Assembly: GCA_028284765.1 (NCBI GenBank)
Contig: JANQRA010000014.1
Coordinates: 1 to 64,000, forward strand
DNA length: 64,000 nt
From: Acidimicrobiia bacterium
Lineage (GTDB): Bacteria; Actinomycetota; Acidimicrobiia; Spongiisociales; ZC4RG35
Direction of reading: 5' to 3'
A program made the translations under genes and the position numbers. The notes beneath the pieces are model-generated. The model had not been told where the DNA came from. It saw nothing but the letters and a program-made list of their open reading frames with translations, and made no database searches. How positions within the stretch are numbered: position 1 is the stretch's first letter; each line of letters starts with the position of its first letter. Of this stretch, positions 1 through 7,817 are shown in pieces.

Positions 1-1533
1 ACGTTCGACATCACAGTCACCGACAACGGAACACCAACACCACTCACCGACACCCAACCCATCACCATCACAGTCAACGAAGTAAACGTGGCACCAGTGG
101 CCAACAACGACTTCGCGACTGTCGACGAAGACAACTCGGTCGTTGTTGACGTGCTCCAAAACGACACCGACGTAGATTTCAACCCACTCTCAATTGCTGC
201 TGTGACTCAGCCGGCGCACGGCAACGTGGGTGTTTCGGGCAAGACCGTCACCTACCAACCGCCTGCCAACTTCCACGGGACAGTTGAGTTCACCTACACC
301 GTCACCGACGGGCTCGTTGGGGACACCGCCAGTGTCACGATCCAGGTCTTGTCGGTAAACGACGTCCCGGTCGTGAATGACGACGAGTTCACTTTGGCGA
401 CGTACCAGGAGATCTACCTCGACGTCCTCGACAACGATTTCGATGCAGACGGCGATCCGCTGAGCATTTCTCTTGCGTCGCTGCCGGAGTACGGAACAAT
501 CTCCGTTGACGACGGCAAGCTCCTGTATCGCCCGGAGAACGGCTGGATCGGCTCAGTGCAATTCACGTATGTGGCCAGAGATGGGAACGGAGCCGCTTCA
601 CCAGGTGCCGTGAAGATCACAGTTGGAGCTGACGTTCTCGAGGGTGCCCGCAGCCTGTCTGAAGAGGTTGGGGTCAACATCGTGACATTCGATCCACCAG
701 CGCCGACTTTCGAGCCAGAAGGCCTGGGTCTGCTGAATCTCGACGGCATCACCCTTCTCGCCGACTCCTTCTTCCAGACAGTTGAAGCGCTCCGTGTGCC
801 GCTGGGATTCCTTGGCATGACACTCTTGGTCGTCGTCGGCTTCGGGACCGCCGCTGACGTACCGGCTCTGATCTTCGGTGGCCGACGCAAACACTGGGCA
901 GTGGTCCGTCTCGGCCGGCAGCAGCGTCTCCCCGCCTATTCCGAGCCTGGCGGCAAGCGTGTTGTCTACAACTACGACCCGACAGCAACTGGCATAGTCA
1001 GCACCGGCCGCATCAAGACCATCGGAAACACGGAATGGCTTCCTGTTGACACCCCGAATGGCGACGCCTGGATCTATCGCAAGTACCTCACCGAGCACGT
1101 CGACCTGAGAGCGTTCTCCTCCGACAAGCGTCCGGTGCGTCTCGTGAAGACTCTCGCCGCCCGACTGCGCCGTAGCGAGCCGTTCCGCCCCCTCCTCAGT
1201 CCTGAAGGTCTGATCGTGGCGCTGACCGGTTCACCCAGCCAGATCGCTCCCGAAGAGCTCTCAGAAGTCATGAGCGGATCGAGGCTGCGGTCGATCCATG
1301 GCTTGGATGAGTTCGCAGTGGCCGTCTCGGAGCCTTTCCTGGAGGCCTTCGAAGCAACCCCTGAAGTGACAGCCGATACCCCACACTCTCGGGCAGCCTT
1401 GATCCCAACTGAGTGCCGTAACTTCCCATATCTCGCACTCGGCACCCAAGACCCATCGGTCCAGCCATGGCTGGTCTTCTTCGAGTACCGGAACGGCAAA
1501 GCCTGGATCGCCGGCGTCGGCATCGACGAATAA
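1..1533 (+). CDS. Surface protein with cadherin/VCBS-like repeats, 5'-truncated
   Basis: The reading frame is open from base 1, so the gene starts upstream and the GTG at 88 is not its start. About 510 residues are visible. Residues 1-27 are the tail of one repeat, and about 28-210 hold two more repeats with the VANNDF, DEDNS, LxNDxDVD and FTYTVTDG signatures of bacterial cadherin/VCBS-like (tandem-95) Ig folds. Such domains are known in secreted adhesins and usually bind calcium through the Asp-rich loops. About 267-288 is a hydrophobic helix (LGFLGMTLLVVVGF). A basic stretch and an SH3-like segment (about 310-367, with PAYSEPGG and DAWIYRKYL) follow, then about 140 residues I do not recognise. 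It is probably a cell-envelope protein whose repeats face outward, which would put the C-terminal part inside the cell. Confidence 0.8.
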   Translation, partial: TFDITVTDNGTPTPLTDTQPITITVNEVNVAPVANNDFATVDEDNSVVVDVLQNDTDVDFNPLSIAAVTQPAHGNVGVSGKTVTYQPPANFHGTVEFTYTVTDGLVGDTASVTIQVLSVNDVPVVNDDEFTLATYQEIYLDVLDNDFDADGDPLSISLASLPEYGTISVDDGKLLYRPENGWIGSVQFTYVARDGNGAASPGAVKITVGADVLEGARSLSEEVGVNIVTFDPPAPTFEPEGLGLLNLDGITLLADSFFQTVEALRVPLGFLGMTLLVVVGFGTAADVPALIFGGRRKHWAVVRLGRQQRLPAYSEPGGKRVVYNYDPTATGIVSTGRIKTIGNTEWLPVDTPNGDAWIYRKYLTEHVDLRAFSSDKRPVRLVKTLAARLRRSEPFRPLLSPEGLIVALTGSPSQIAPEELSEVMSGSRLRSIHGLDEFAVAVSEPFLEAFEATPEVTADTPHSRAALIPTECRNFPYLALGTQDPSVQPWLVFFEYRNGKAWIAGVGIDE

Positions 1534-1649
1534 CTGCGAACCCCGGGTTCATATCGCCATATACGGCGGAGATTGGATCAAGTTGAAAGGCCTGCGATCG
1601 GACGGTCACCGAGCAACGGCTTGAATCAGGAGTCGAATAGCCTTGCCCG

Positions 1650-3086
1650 GTGAACACCTGGCTGGCCCGATTCCTCGTCTTCTTCTCTTCTGCAGCGGTT
1701 CTCGTGCTGGAGATCCTGGCCGCCAGGTTGTTGGCTCCGTACCTCGGAGTCAGCTTGGAAGTGTTCACGGGAATCATCGGTGTGATCCTCGCCGGTATCT
1801 CTCTCGGAGCCTGGCTGGGTGGACGCGCTGCAGACCGCACCGATCCATCAACGCTTGTCGGACCCCTATTTGTCACTGGCGGGTTGTTGGCACTGGTCTC
1901 ACCTCTCCTCGCCGACTGGATCGGGCCGTCACTGACAACATCAGCCTTCTCGATCGTGATAGCCGCAGCGTTTGCATTCGTTCTTCCGGCAGCTGTGCTG
2001 TCAGCAATCCCTCCGGTGGTGGTCAAGATCCAACTTGCATCACTCGAGGAGACCGGGAGGGTTGTCGGTTCGTACTCAGCGATCGGGACCGCCGGGGCCA
2101 TCTTCGGCACATTCATCACGGGGTTTGTCCTGATCGCAGCCTTCCCAACGCGACCGACCATTTCCGTACTCGGTATCTCGTTGGCTGTGGTTGGGGCGAC
2201 CCTTTGGGCATCTCGCACACGATGGGCGCTTCTCCCAATCGGTGCGGCGGCGATTCTTGCCGGATGGATGATGACCGCGCCAACACCGTGTGAGTACGAA
2301 ACCACCTACCACTGTGCCGTCGTGGAGGTTGACGAAGATCGCCCGACCGGACGCACGCTGTGGCTCGACCGGTTGCCTAACAGCTACGTCGACCTTGAAG
2401 ACCCAACCTATCTCGAATTCCGATACATCCGTCTGTTCACCGACATCCTTGAAACCGAGGCGCGTCCCGGACCACTAGAAGTGGTGTCCATCGGCGGCGG
2501 GGGCTTCACGATGCCCGGCTATATCGAAGCCACTCGACCTGGCAGCACCAACACCGTTTTGGAGATCGACAACGAGCTGGTCGAGATTGGGACTCGCGAT
2601 TTGGCCCTCAGCGACGAGGTGGACGTGATCGTGGACGACGCCAGAATCTCTCTTCTGGACGTTGACTCTGCCGACGTCGTATTGGGTGACGCCTACAGCG
2701 GAGCATCCGTCCCATGGCATCTGACAACTCTTGAATACAAAGAACAGATCCGCGACGTGTTAGGCGCCGAGGGCATCTACATCATGAATGTCATCGATAG
2801 CCCCAGACAGGCTTTCTTGAAGGCTCAGGCGGCCACCCTCAGCGAGGTGTTCGATCATGTTGCTCTGTTCGCCCCGCCGAACTACCTGGCTGGCGAGGCT
2901 GGAGGAAACTTCGTTCTGGCTGCGTCGCAGTCGGAGGTCGATGTTGCTGCGATCGAGGCCGCCATTCGGAGCCGGGGTGGGCGGGAGGTCGGGTTGACCG
3001 GCACCGACCTCGATGAGCTCATCGGCGGGGCTTCCGTTCTGACCGACGACTACGCACCGGTCGACCAGCTTCTCAGACGCCCCTAA
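1650..3086 (+). CDS. Membrane-fused spermidine-synthase-like methyltransferase-fold protein
   Basis: 478 residues from a GTG start. Residues 1-215 form about six or seven hydrophobic helices with the LEILAARLLAPYLG opening typical of fused MFS/spermidine synthase proteins. Residues about 225-478 form a Rossmann domain with a SAM-type glycine motif (VSIGGGGFTMPG, about 280), an acidic LEIDNELV at about 304 and LGDAYSG at about 346. The family resembles SpeE, but the polyamine or other substrate of the membrane-fused members is not established. The 3' end overlaps the convergent DUF1801 gene by four bases. The fold call is secure and the reaction is not. Confidence 0.8.
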   Translation: MNTWLARFLVFFSSAAVLVLEILAARLLAPYLGVSLEVFTGIIGVILAGISLGAWLGGRAADRTDPSTLVGPLFVTGGLLALVSPLLADWIGPSLTTSAFSIVIAAAFAFVLPAAVLSAIPPVVVKIQLASLEETGRVVGSYSAIGTAGAIFGTFITGFVLIAAFPTRPTISVLGISLAVVGATLWASRTRWALLPIGAAAILAGWMMTAPTPCEYETTYHCAVVEVDEDRPTGRTLWLDRLPNSYVDLEDPTYLEFRYIRLFTDILETEARPGPLEVVSIGGGGFTMPGYIEATRPGSTNTVLEIDNELVEIGTRDLALSDEVDVIVDDARISLLDVDSADVVLGDAYSGASVPWHLTTLEYKEQIRDVLGAEGIYIMNVIDSPRQAFLKAQAATLSEVFDHVALFAPPNYLAGEAGGNFVLAASQSEVDVAAIEAAIRSRGGREVGLTGTDLDELIGGASVLTDDYAPVDQLLRRP

Positions 3087-3490
3087 AAGAGGTGTTCGCC
3101 GGGGAGTTCGCTCCCCTGCCTGACCCAGACCTCGAGCTCAGCTTCGAAATCATCACCCTCGAAGATGTGGAAGTACCGCACGTCGGGGTGCTTCGAATCC
3201 ACTGGCGGCACGGGATCGAGAGAGGACCCGTTGAGAAGGGTGACCTTGATGTATTTGTTGAAGCAGTGAAAGCTGAGAAACCAGCCCTTGTCCTCGATCC
3301 CATAGAAGGGTGAATTCCAGCGAACAGCTTTCTTTACGTCGGAGACGGTTCGGTTGATGAGGTCATCGATCCGTCGTCCGATGTCCTGTTTCCACTCGGG
3401 CATGGCCGCTATGTAGTCCTGGACCGGACGATCGCCGTCTCCCTTCGGAATCTGCGGATTGCCGCCTGAGAGGAGCTTGGGTTCACTCAT
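3083..3490 (-). CDS. DUF1801 (YdhG-like) domain protein
   Basis: 135 residues, ATG start. The order of conserved parts is that of the DUF1801/YdhG family: VQDYIAAMPEWKQDIGRRID near residue 25, AVRWNSPFYG in the middle, FHCFNKYIKVTLLNGSSL, and a C-terminal YFHIFEGDD segment. These are small cytoplasmic proteins of unknown biochemical function, related in fold to iron-chaperone-like proteins. The start codon overlaps the stop of the membrane-protein gene just upstream on the same strand (ATGA), so the two are probably translated together. Confidence 0.8.
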   Translation of the reverse strand: MSEPKLLSGGNPQIPKGDGDRPVQDYIAAMPEWKQDIGRRIDDLINRTVSDVKKAVRWNSPFYGIEDKGWFLSFHCFNKYIKVTLLNGSSLDPVPPVDSKHPDVRYFHIFEGDDFEAELEVWVRQGSELPGEHLF

Positions 3491-3879
3491 GTCGACGTGA
3501 AGTTAGAGGGCTGGGCCCTCGCTTGCTGAAGCCAGTCGCTAAGCATGCGGGCGGCTCCGACGACGCAGAGGACACAGCCAGCCGCAACTACCCAGAGGCC
3601 CATCCCCGGCCCGTCGATCCCAACAAAAAACAGTTCTCCGGCCACAACCGCTGGGATAGCAGCCAGGAAAACCACGACCACGGGCGGTGCGAGGTTGGAC
3701 GACTCGACGAAGGACATCGCTATCAATGACAGCCCAGCAATCGGCACCGAGAACGCCTGGAGCTCCCACCCCGATACTGATAGCAACTCGTGTGAGAACC
3801 ACGGGAGGAATGTCCCAACAACGACAAGCAGGCCTCCAATTCGGAGAAGCCAGGACGTGGCGGGAACTCGATCGCTCAT
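3487..3879 (-). CDS. Four-helix membrane protein of unknown function
   Basis: About 130 residues, nearly all hydrophobic, with four predicted transmembrane segments (near LLRIGGLLVVVGTFLPWF, VPIAGLSLIAMSF, PPVVVVFLAAIPAVV and LWVVAAGCVLCVVGAA). I do not recognise a family. I chose the ATG at 3879; a GTG three codons upstream (3888) is equally possible because neither has a clear ribosome site. Its stop overlaps the start of the DUF1801 gene, suggesting a two-gene unit. Confidence 0.65.
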   Translation of the reverse strand: MSDRVPATSWLLRIGGLLVVVGTFLPWFSHELLSVSGWELQAFSVPIAGLSLIAMSFVESSNLAPPVVVVFLAAIPAVVAGELFFVGIDGPGMGLWVVAAGCVLCVVGAARMLSDWLQQARAQPSNFTST

Positions 3880-3909
3880 CGCAAACACGCTACGCGTCGC
3901 ACCATTCTC

Positions 3910-4662
3910 CTACGGGAGGACAACCTGTTCGGCCCAGATCTCACCTGACGCCTCATAGGCGATCATCTCGACCCTGCCGAAGCGTTCATCACGCTCATCA
4001 CGGAATCCGACGGTACCGCTCACAGGTGCCTGCCATCCCAATGACTGTCCATCCTCTGAGAGAACCACGGCAACCACGTTCTTTGGAAGGCTGTGCCATT
4101 CGGCGACCATCTCGTACGTGTCCGACTCGATGAACTGGACGGTCGGACCGATGAACTCCGAATCGTCACCATGGAACAACCCCGGGCCCGTGTCATACGT
4201 TCCGTAGCTGCTCTCAAATCGGCCAACGGAGCCGAAGTCGGCAAGGATCTGGCCCAAGAGGTCTCCAATCCCGTCGAATCCCTCTTGCCAGATGTAGTAC
4301 GGGTCCCCTCCGACATCGTGGCCTAGGTAAACAGCTCGCAATACCTTTGATTCCGAGAGGCCGGCCCCTGGCTCGGACCTCATTCGAAAACTCACGTCTG
4401 GACCGAAACTCTCATCGACGAAGTCAGGCTTGACGGTTGGAGTGCCGAGGTATATCTGCGGCCCATGTGACACAGGATCCGCACTAGCGATCGGCACCTC
4501 TCTGTTCGCTATCCGAATCGTCGACCATTCTCCGTGATCCACAATCCGCGTCGACAACGAGAAGAAGGCCAGAACTGCGAAAACGAGTACCACGGCGACC
4601 AAGACGCCGCCGACAGCTACGACTGGCCGCCTAACACTCCGGCTCACTATTCCGCGAATCAT
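3910..4662 (-). CDS. Membrane-anchored extracytoplasmic protein, unknown
   Basis: 250 residues. A basic N-terminus (RSVRRP) precedes one hydrophobic helix (about residues 13-35, VVAVGGVLVAVVLVFAVLAF), after which the protein is polar, so it is probably anchored by its N-terminus with the rest outside. No domain is recognised. The ATG at 4662 is chosen because AGAGG lies eight bases upstream; a GTG three codons earlier sits too close to that site. It is transcribed in the same direction as the pair at 3083-3879 with a 30-base gap. Confidence 0.6.
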   Translation of the reverse strand: MIRGIVSRSVRRPVVAVGGVLVAVVLVFAVLAFFSLSTRIVDHGEWSTIRIANREVPIASADPVSHGPQIYLGTPTVKPDFVDESFGPDVSFRMRSEPGAGLSESKVLRAVYLGHDVGGDPYYIWQEGFDGIGDLLGQILADFGSVGRFESSYGTYDTGPGLFHGDDSEFIGPTVQFIESDTYEMVAEWHSLPKNVVAVVLSEDGQSLGWQAPVSGTVGFRDERDERFGRVEMIAYEASGEIWAEQVVLP

Positions 4663-4708
4663 CCTACACACCTCTGGACATTCCCTGCGTGGCCGTCAGC
4701 ATGGAGCA

Positions 4709-5269
4709 ATGCCGTCATCAGGACATGGCCGCATCGCTGCGGCTGCCCTCGCTGTGGCGATGGTCGCCGTTGCCTGCACCACTGGCTCTTCTGCAACCAG
4801 CGATCCGACGCCCCCTACCCAAGCCAACGCTGAGCAGAACCCGATTGACGGGAACGTCGTGACCGTCACGACCGAAGACGTGGCCGAGGAGTCTTGCCCT
4901 GGACGCGATGTCTACCACCGATACTGGTCTCAGATTTGGCAAGGGCAGACAGCCGACTGGAACCAGCTACTGGCGGAACTGAACCGCGCGCTAGGCGGCA
5001 ACGGTGGGCAGTTTTCGGCTTCTGAGGAGAGGTATATCGACCTCCGGGACGAGAACACCCTCGGAGCTGAAGAGCTTCGGGATGAGGCCGACGCATATGG
5101 CGACCCGGATCCCTGGCTCGAACTCGCCGATGCCTACGACCAACTAGCCGTGGCAGCGGACCTCGCCGCCGAGGCTGCAGCGGAGCGGTACAACGGGGCG
5201 GCTGATGATGCCCTCTTCGCGTTCTTTGAAGCACAGCGAATCAGAGATTCGGCCAGTTTGGGGTGCTAG
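4709..5269 (+). CDS. Small alanine-rich lipoprotein
   Basis: 186 residues. The N-terminus has a short hydrophobic stretch ending in the lipobox VAVAC with Cys23, followed by a Ser/Thr/Pro-rich linker (TTGSSATSDPTPPT), as expected for a lipoprotein held at the outer face of the membrane. The C-terminal half is helical and rich in Ala, Asp and Glu (LAVAADLAAEAAAERY). No family is recognised. It is divergent from the anchored protein at 3910-4662 and convergent with the kinase at 5279-6010, with only nine bases to the latter. Confidence 0.65.
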   Translation: MPSSGHGRIAAAALAVAMVAVACTTGSSATSDPTPPTQANAEQNPIDGNVVTVTTEDVAEESCPGRDVYHRYWSQIWQGQTADWNQLLAELNRALGGNGGQFSASEERYIDLRDENTLGAEELRDEADAYGDPDPWLELADAYDQLAVAADLAAEAAAERYNGAADDALFAFFEAQRIRDSASLGC

Positions 5270-5278
5270 CTCGACGTG

Positions 5279-6010
5279 TCACCGAGCATGAAGCAGGGCC
5301 ACCTCAGGCAACTCCGCCGGTGATCCATAGCCGTTCTCCAATAACCAGCGGATCACGACTAGGCAACGCCACGACCACCACGACGCAATCACGCTTCGAT
5401 CGACATCGCTGCCGTACCCGGAGACCACCGCGTCCAGACGTTCCGGGTGACCGAGGGTGAGGGTTGCGAGATCGTAGAGCGGATCGCCACGACCCGCCTC
5501 AGACCAATCGATTATCCCAGCAACATGCGCTCCTTCAACGAAGACATGCTCAATGTGTAGATCGCCATGAATGAATGCGGGTTCGTATGGCCGAATGGCC
5601 AGCTCGGCTATTGAGAGATGACGCGAAATGACCTCGCGCGGCAACACGTTGGTCTCGACAAGCCACCCAGCCTCAGCCTCGAGACGTGCTCCTGGTTCGA
5701 CGATGCTCTTGCTCAGTTGTGATGGAGCTTCCGAGTCGTGAAGTCTTCGAATTGTCGCACCCGTGGCCTCCCATGCCGCCGACGAGGATGTCGCCTGTTC
5801 TCCGAGTTTGCCTAGTGGCTGCCCATCCACGGCTCCAAGCGCCAAAACGTTGCCTCGGAGCCAAAGCACTTCTGGTGTCTTCACCGGGACCGTTTTGATC
5901 ATCTGAGATTCGAACTCGATCCTCCGTGGGTCGCTGTCGACCTTTAAGAAAGTGTCGCCAATCCGAAGAGTGACGCGTTCGTTGTTGACGAGTACTACTT
6001 CGACGTTCAT
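5279..6010 (-). CDS. Aminoglycoside phosphotransferase (APH)-family kinase
   Basis: 243 residues. The catalytic loop HGDLHIEHV (about residues 158-166) and the Mg-binding IIDWSEAGRGDPLYDLA (about 175-191) are the Brenner and DFG-like motifs of the APH/choline kinase fold. The N-terminal lobe starts with a beta-rich segment (VTLRIGDTFLKVD), where K in FLKVD is the likely ATP-binding lysine. The substrate cannot be read from sequence; these enzymes phosphorylate small alcohols, including sugars and antibiotics. It follows the nucleosidase gene by three bases on the same strand, so the two form an operon, and a nucleoside or methylthio-sugar substrate is possible but unproven. Confidence 0.8.
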   Translation of the reverse strand: MNVEVVLVNNERVTLRIGDTFLKVDSDPRRIEFESQMIKTVPVKTPEVLWLRGNVLALGAVDGQPLGKLGEQATSSSAAWEATGATIRRLHDSEAPSQLSKSIVEPGARLEAEAGWLVETNVLPREVISRHLSIAELAIRPYEPAFIHGDLHIEHVFVEGAHVAGIIDWSEAGRGDPLYDLATLTLGHPERLDAVVSGYGSDVDRSVIASWWSWRCLVVIRWLLENGYGSPAELPEVALLHAR

Positions 6011-6013
6011 GGC

Positions 6014-6763
6014 TCAATCACTCCTCAAGGGCATGGTTCGGATCAACTCCGAAACGACCCGAGCCGAGTTCGCAGCTACCTGGGGAACAAACCGCTCAAA
6101 GTGCTCGACTGACTCGCCACTAGCAAGGTCCGACATCGACCTAACGACCAGGTGATCTGCCCCAAGGCGATCTGCGACCTGACCGAGCGCAGCTCCCTCC
6201 ATTTCGATCGCGTGACCCCCAAGATCTCGATGCAACTCTGCCCGCACCTTCTCGTCCTGAAGAAACTGGTCACCAGTCAGGATGGTGCCGAAGGCGACTC
6301 TCGGTACCCGGCCGTCAACGGGGGTGAGATCGATAGAATCAGCGACCGCTCTTGCGGCCGAGATCAGCCCAACCGAAGGTGCGTACCCGAACTCGTCGGT
6401 TGGGTTGTAGAAGGGCAAATGACCGGCTTGGTAACGCTCGAGCCCGCCACTTGCGAGCGTTCCCCAGTCATGTTGGATAGTGCGCTCCCCCACAACGATG
6501 TCACCGATCAGAAGATCAGGATCTAGAGATCCCGCCACACCGGTGAACAGGAACGTCTCTGGTCGGTACCGCTCCCAAAGGATTGCTGCCAAGGCTCCCG
6601 TGTTGACCTTGCCCACGCCAGCACGCGCAAGAACCACTTCCTGACCGTGCAGCCTTCCGACCCACAAGCCCCACGCCGCGACGTCATCTCGGATTGCGCC
6701 GTCGACTCCCTGAACCAGCGTTTGAATCTCGGCGTTCAGGGCGGCGATGACTGCGAGCGGCAC
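6014..6763 (-). CDS. mtnN: 5'-methylthioadenosine/S-adenosylhomocysteine nucleosidase-like
   Basis: 249 residues, GTG start. It shows the phosphorylase/nucleosidase fold with the MtnN marks: Glu12 in the N-terminal ALNAE, the glycine-rich ARAGVGKVNTGALAA, FTGVAGSLDPDLLIGDIVVG, the purine-pocket EMEGAALGQVA, and catalytic Asp in SMSDLAS. It would cleave MTA and SAH to adenine plus the thio-ribose in the cytoplasm, for methionine salvage and removal of SAH. It is first in a two-gene unit with the APH-like kinase. A related purine or futalosine nucleosidase cannot be fully excluded. Confidence 0.85.
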   Translation of the reverse strand: MPLAVIAALNAEIQTLVQGVDGAIRDDVAAWGLWVGRLHGQEVVLARAGVGKVNTGALAAILWERYRPETFLFTGVAGSLDPDLLIGDIVVGERTIQHDWGTLASGGLERYQAGHLPFYNPTDEFGYAPSVGLISAARAVADSIDLTPVDGRVPRVAFGTILTGDQFLQDEKVRAELHRDLGGHAIEMEGAALGQVADRLGADHLVVRSMSDLASGESVEHFERFVPQVAANSARVVSELIRTMPLRSD

Positions 6764-6848
6764 GAGGGAACGGTATCAGTGGGACATCGCGTTCACAGGA
6801 GGAGTGGGGCAGCTCCGGATGGAATCTCTCTCGCCTCGGTCGGTGACC

Positions 6849-7385
6849 TCAGTCCGGACTTAGTACCGCATTCCACAATGACTCAGTTGAGAACTCGGGT
6901 CCGAGCCGCTCTGCCCAGGCTCGCATCAACGACTTGCTTGGCCGCCCTGGGCCGAGGAGAAGAAATACGCTCGAAGCCGCACCCAATCCAAACGCGAAGA
7001 TGCCACCACCCATGAAAAACACCAGGTAGCCCCAGAGCATTGGTGCAGTTCCGATCGCAGCGATCAATCCCGAGGCTTGGATAAGGCCGCCAGGAATGTC
7101 GCCTTCCCGGACATACACGTGCGGCCGACTCCTTATCCACATGACAAAGGCGAAGCATGAGAGAACCACCAGCACGAAGACAGCGAGAGCCCAACCGCTC
7201 GTCGACTCCGAGTTACCGTTCTCGAGGAAGAGAAGTGTCCCGAACAGGAGCGGCATACCAATCAAGCTCGGAAGTATCCGCGCACGCGCAGCATTGATTG
7301 CCGGACGCACGTCGGAGTCGTTGTTGCCCAGACGGATGCTTCTGAACGCTGCGCCCCACCCAGGATCTGAATACATAGGCGTCAT
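6849..7385 (-). CDS. Membrane protein of unknown function
   Basis: About 178 residues from the ATG at 7385. The frame stays open upstream to 7508, but that part is Arg/Pro-rich and unlike protein, so I rejected it. The protein has four hydrophobic helices (LPSLIGMPLLFGTLLF, WALAVFVLVVLSCFAFVMW, GLIAAIGTAPMLWGYLVF and IFAFGLGAASSVFLLLG), with an amphipathic N-terminus containing IRLGNNDSDVRPAINAAR. No family is recognised and no operon partner is evident. Confidence 0.55.
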   Translation of the reverse strand: MTPMYSDPGWGAAFRSIRLGNNDSDVRPAINAARARILPSLIGMPLLFGTLLFLENGNSESTSGWALAVFVLVVLSCFAFVMWIRSRPHVYVREGDIPGGLIQASGLIAAIGTAPMLWGYLVFFMGGGIFAFGLGAASSVFLLLGPGRPSKSLMRAWAERLGPEFSTESLWNAVLSPD

Positions 7386-7817
7386 TCTGCATCGCGAGAT
7401 GCTCACCCTGACAGGCTTTCGACCCGGAAACCGCAATCCCCTCGGGTGGGCTAGATCGATTGAAACCGACAGAAGCGTGTGTCGACATTCCATCAGCGGG
7501 CCTAGCATTCCACTGTGAAATCACTGCCCAGAACGTTGTCGCGGCTTCGGAGACGACTCAGTAAGCCCAAGTCACAGGTTCCCCACGATGGAACGCGTTC
7601 CGTCAGAGACGGGACGCCGAGTTCGAATCTCGATCACGAATCAAACAAGAGGACCGGGTTCGGCATATAGATTCCGGCTGACGTAGTGACAACCCTGCCG
7701 GAACGGGTTGTGGGCGTTGACGGACTCGAACCGCCGACCCCTGCACTGCAAGAGGGAACCAACAGCCCGAGAGGCCCGTCGTGACAGGCTCTTTCGCCGG
7801 CTTCCGACTCTCGCGCC
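7386..7817. other. 432-base stretch without a gene, holding tRNA-like debris
   Basis: No convincing protein is coded here on either strand. On the plus strand, 7606-7632 resembles a T-arm (CGAG stem, TTCGAAT loop, CTCG stem) followed by a CA-ending tail, but no matching 5' acceptor exists. At 7689-7711 there is a 7-bp stem-loop (ACAACCC/GGGTTGT). From 7703 a 42-base copy of the tRNA-Val 3' end begins; beyond it the sequence no longer matches a tRNA. It looks like a decayed tRNA cluster or an old integration border. Confidence 0.6.
7703..7744 (-). repeat. 42-bp direct repeat, partial copy of tRNA-Val 3' end
   Basis: Identical base for base to 9196-9237. It contains the last 34 bases of tRNA-Val (3' side of the anticodon stem, variable loop, T-arm, acceptor strand and discriminator) plus 8 bases of downstream flank. 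The 5' half of the tRNA is not present next to it. The repeat pair brackets the Kelch lipoprotein gene. Confidence 0.85.

Noticed and set aside
88-1533. GTG at 88 as the start of the cadherin-like gene
   Set aside because: The same frame is open to base 1 and codes for repeat-like sequence upstream of 88, so the gene is cut by the window edge.
1268-2305. 345-residue minus-strand frame
   Set aside because: Antisense to the cadherin-like and spermidine-synthase-like genes; Arg/Thr/Ala-biased shadow without motifs.
7606-7640. Complete tRNA on the plus strand
   Set aside because: Only a T-arm-like segment is found; no acceptor 5' strand, D-arm or anticodon arm fits.
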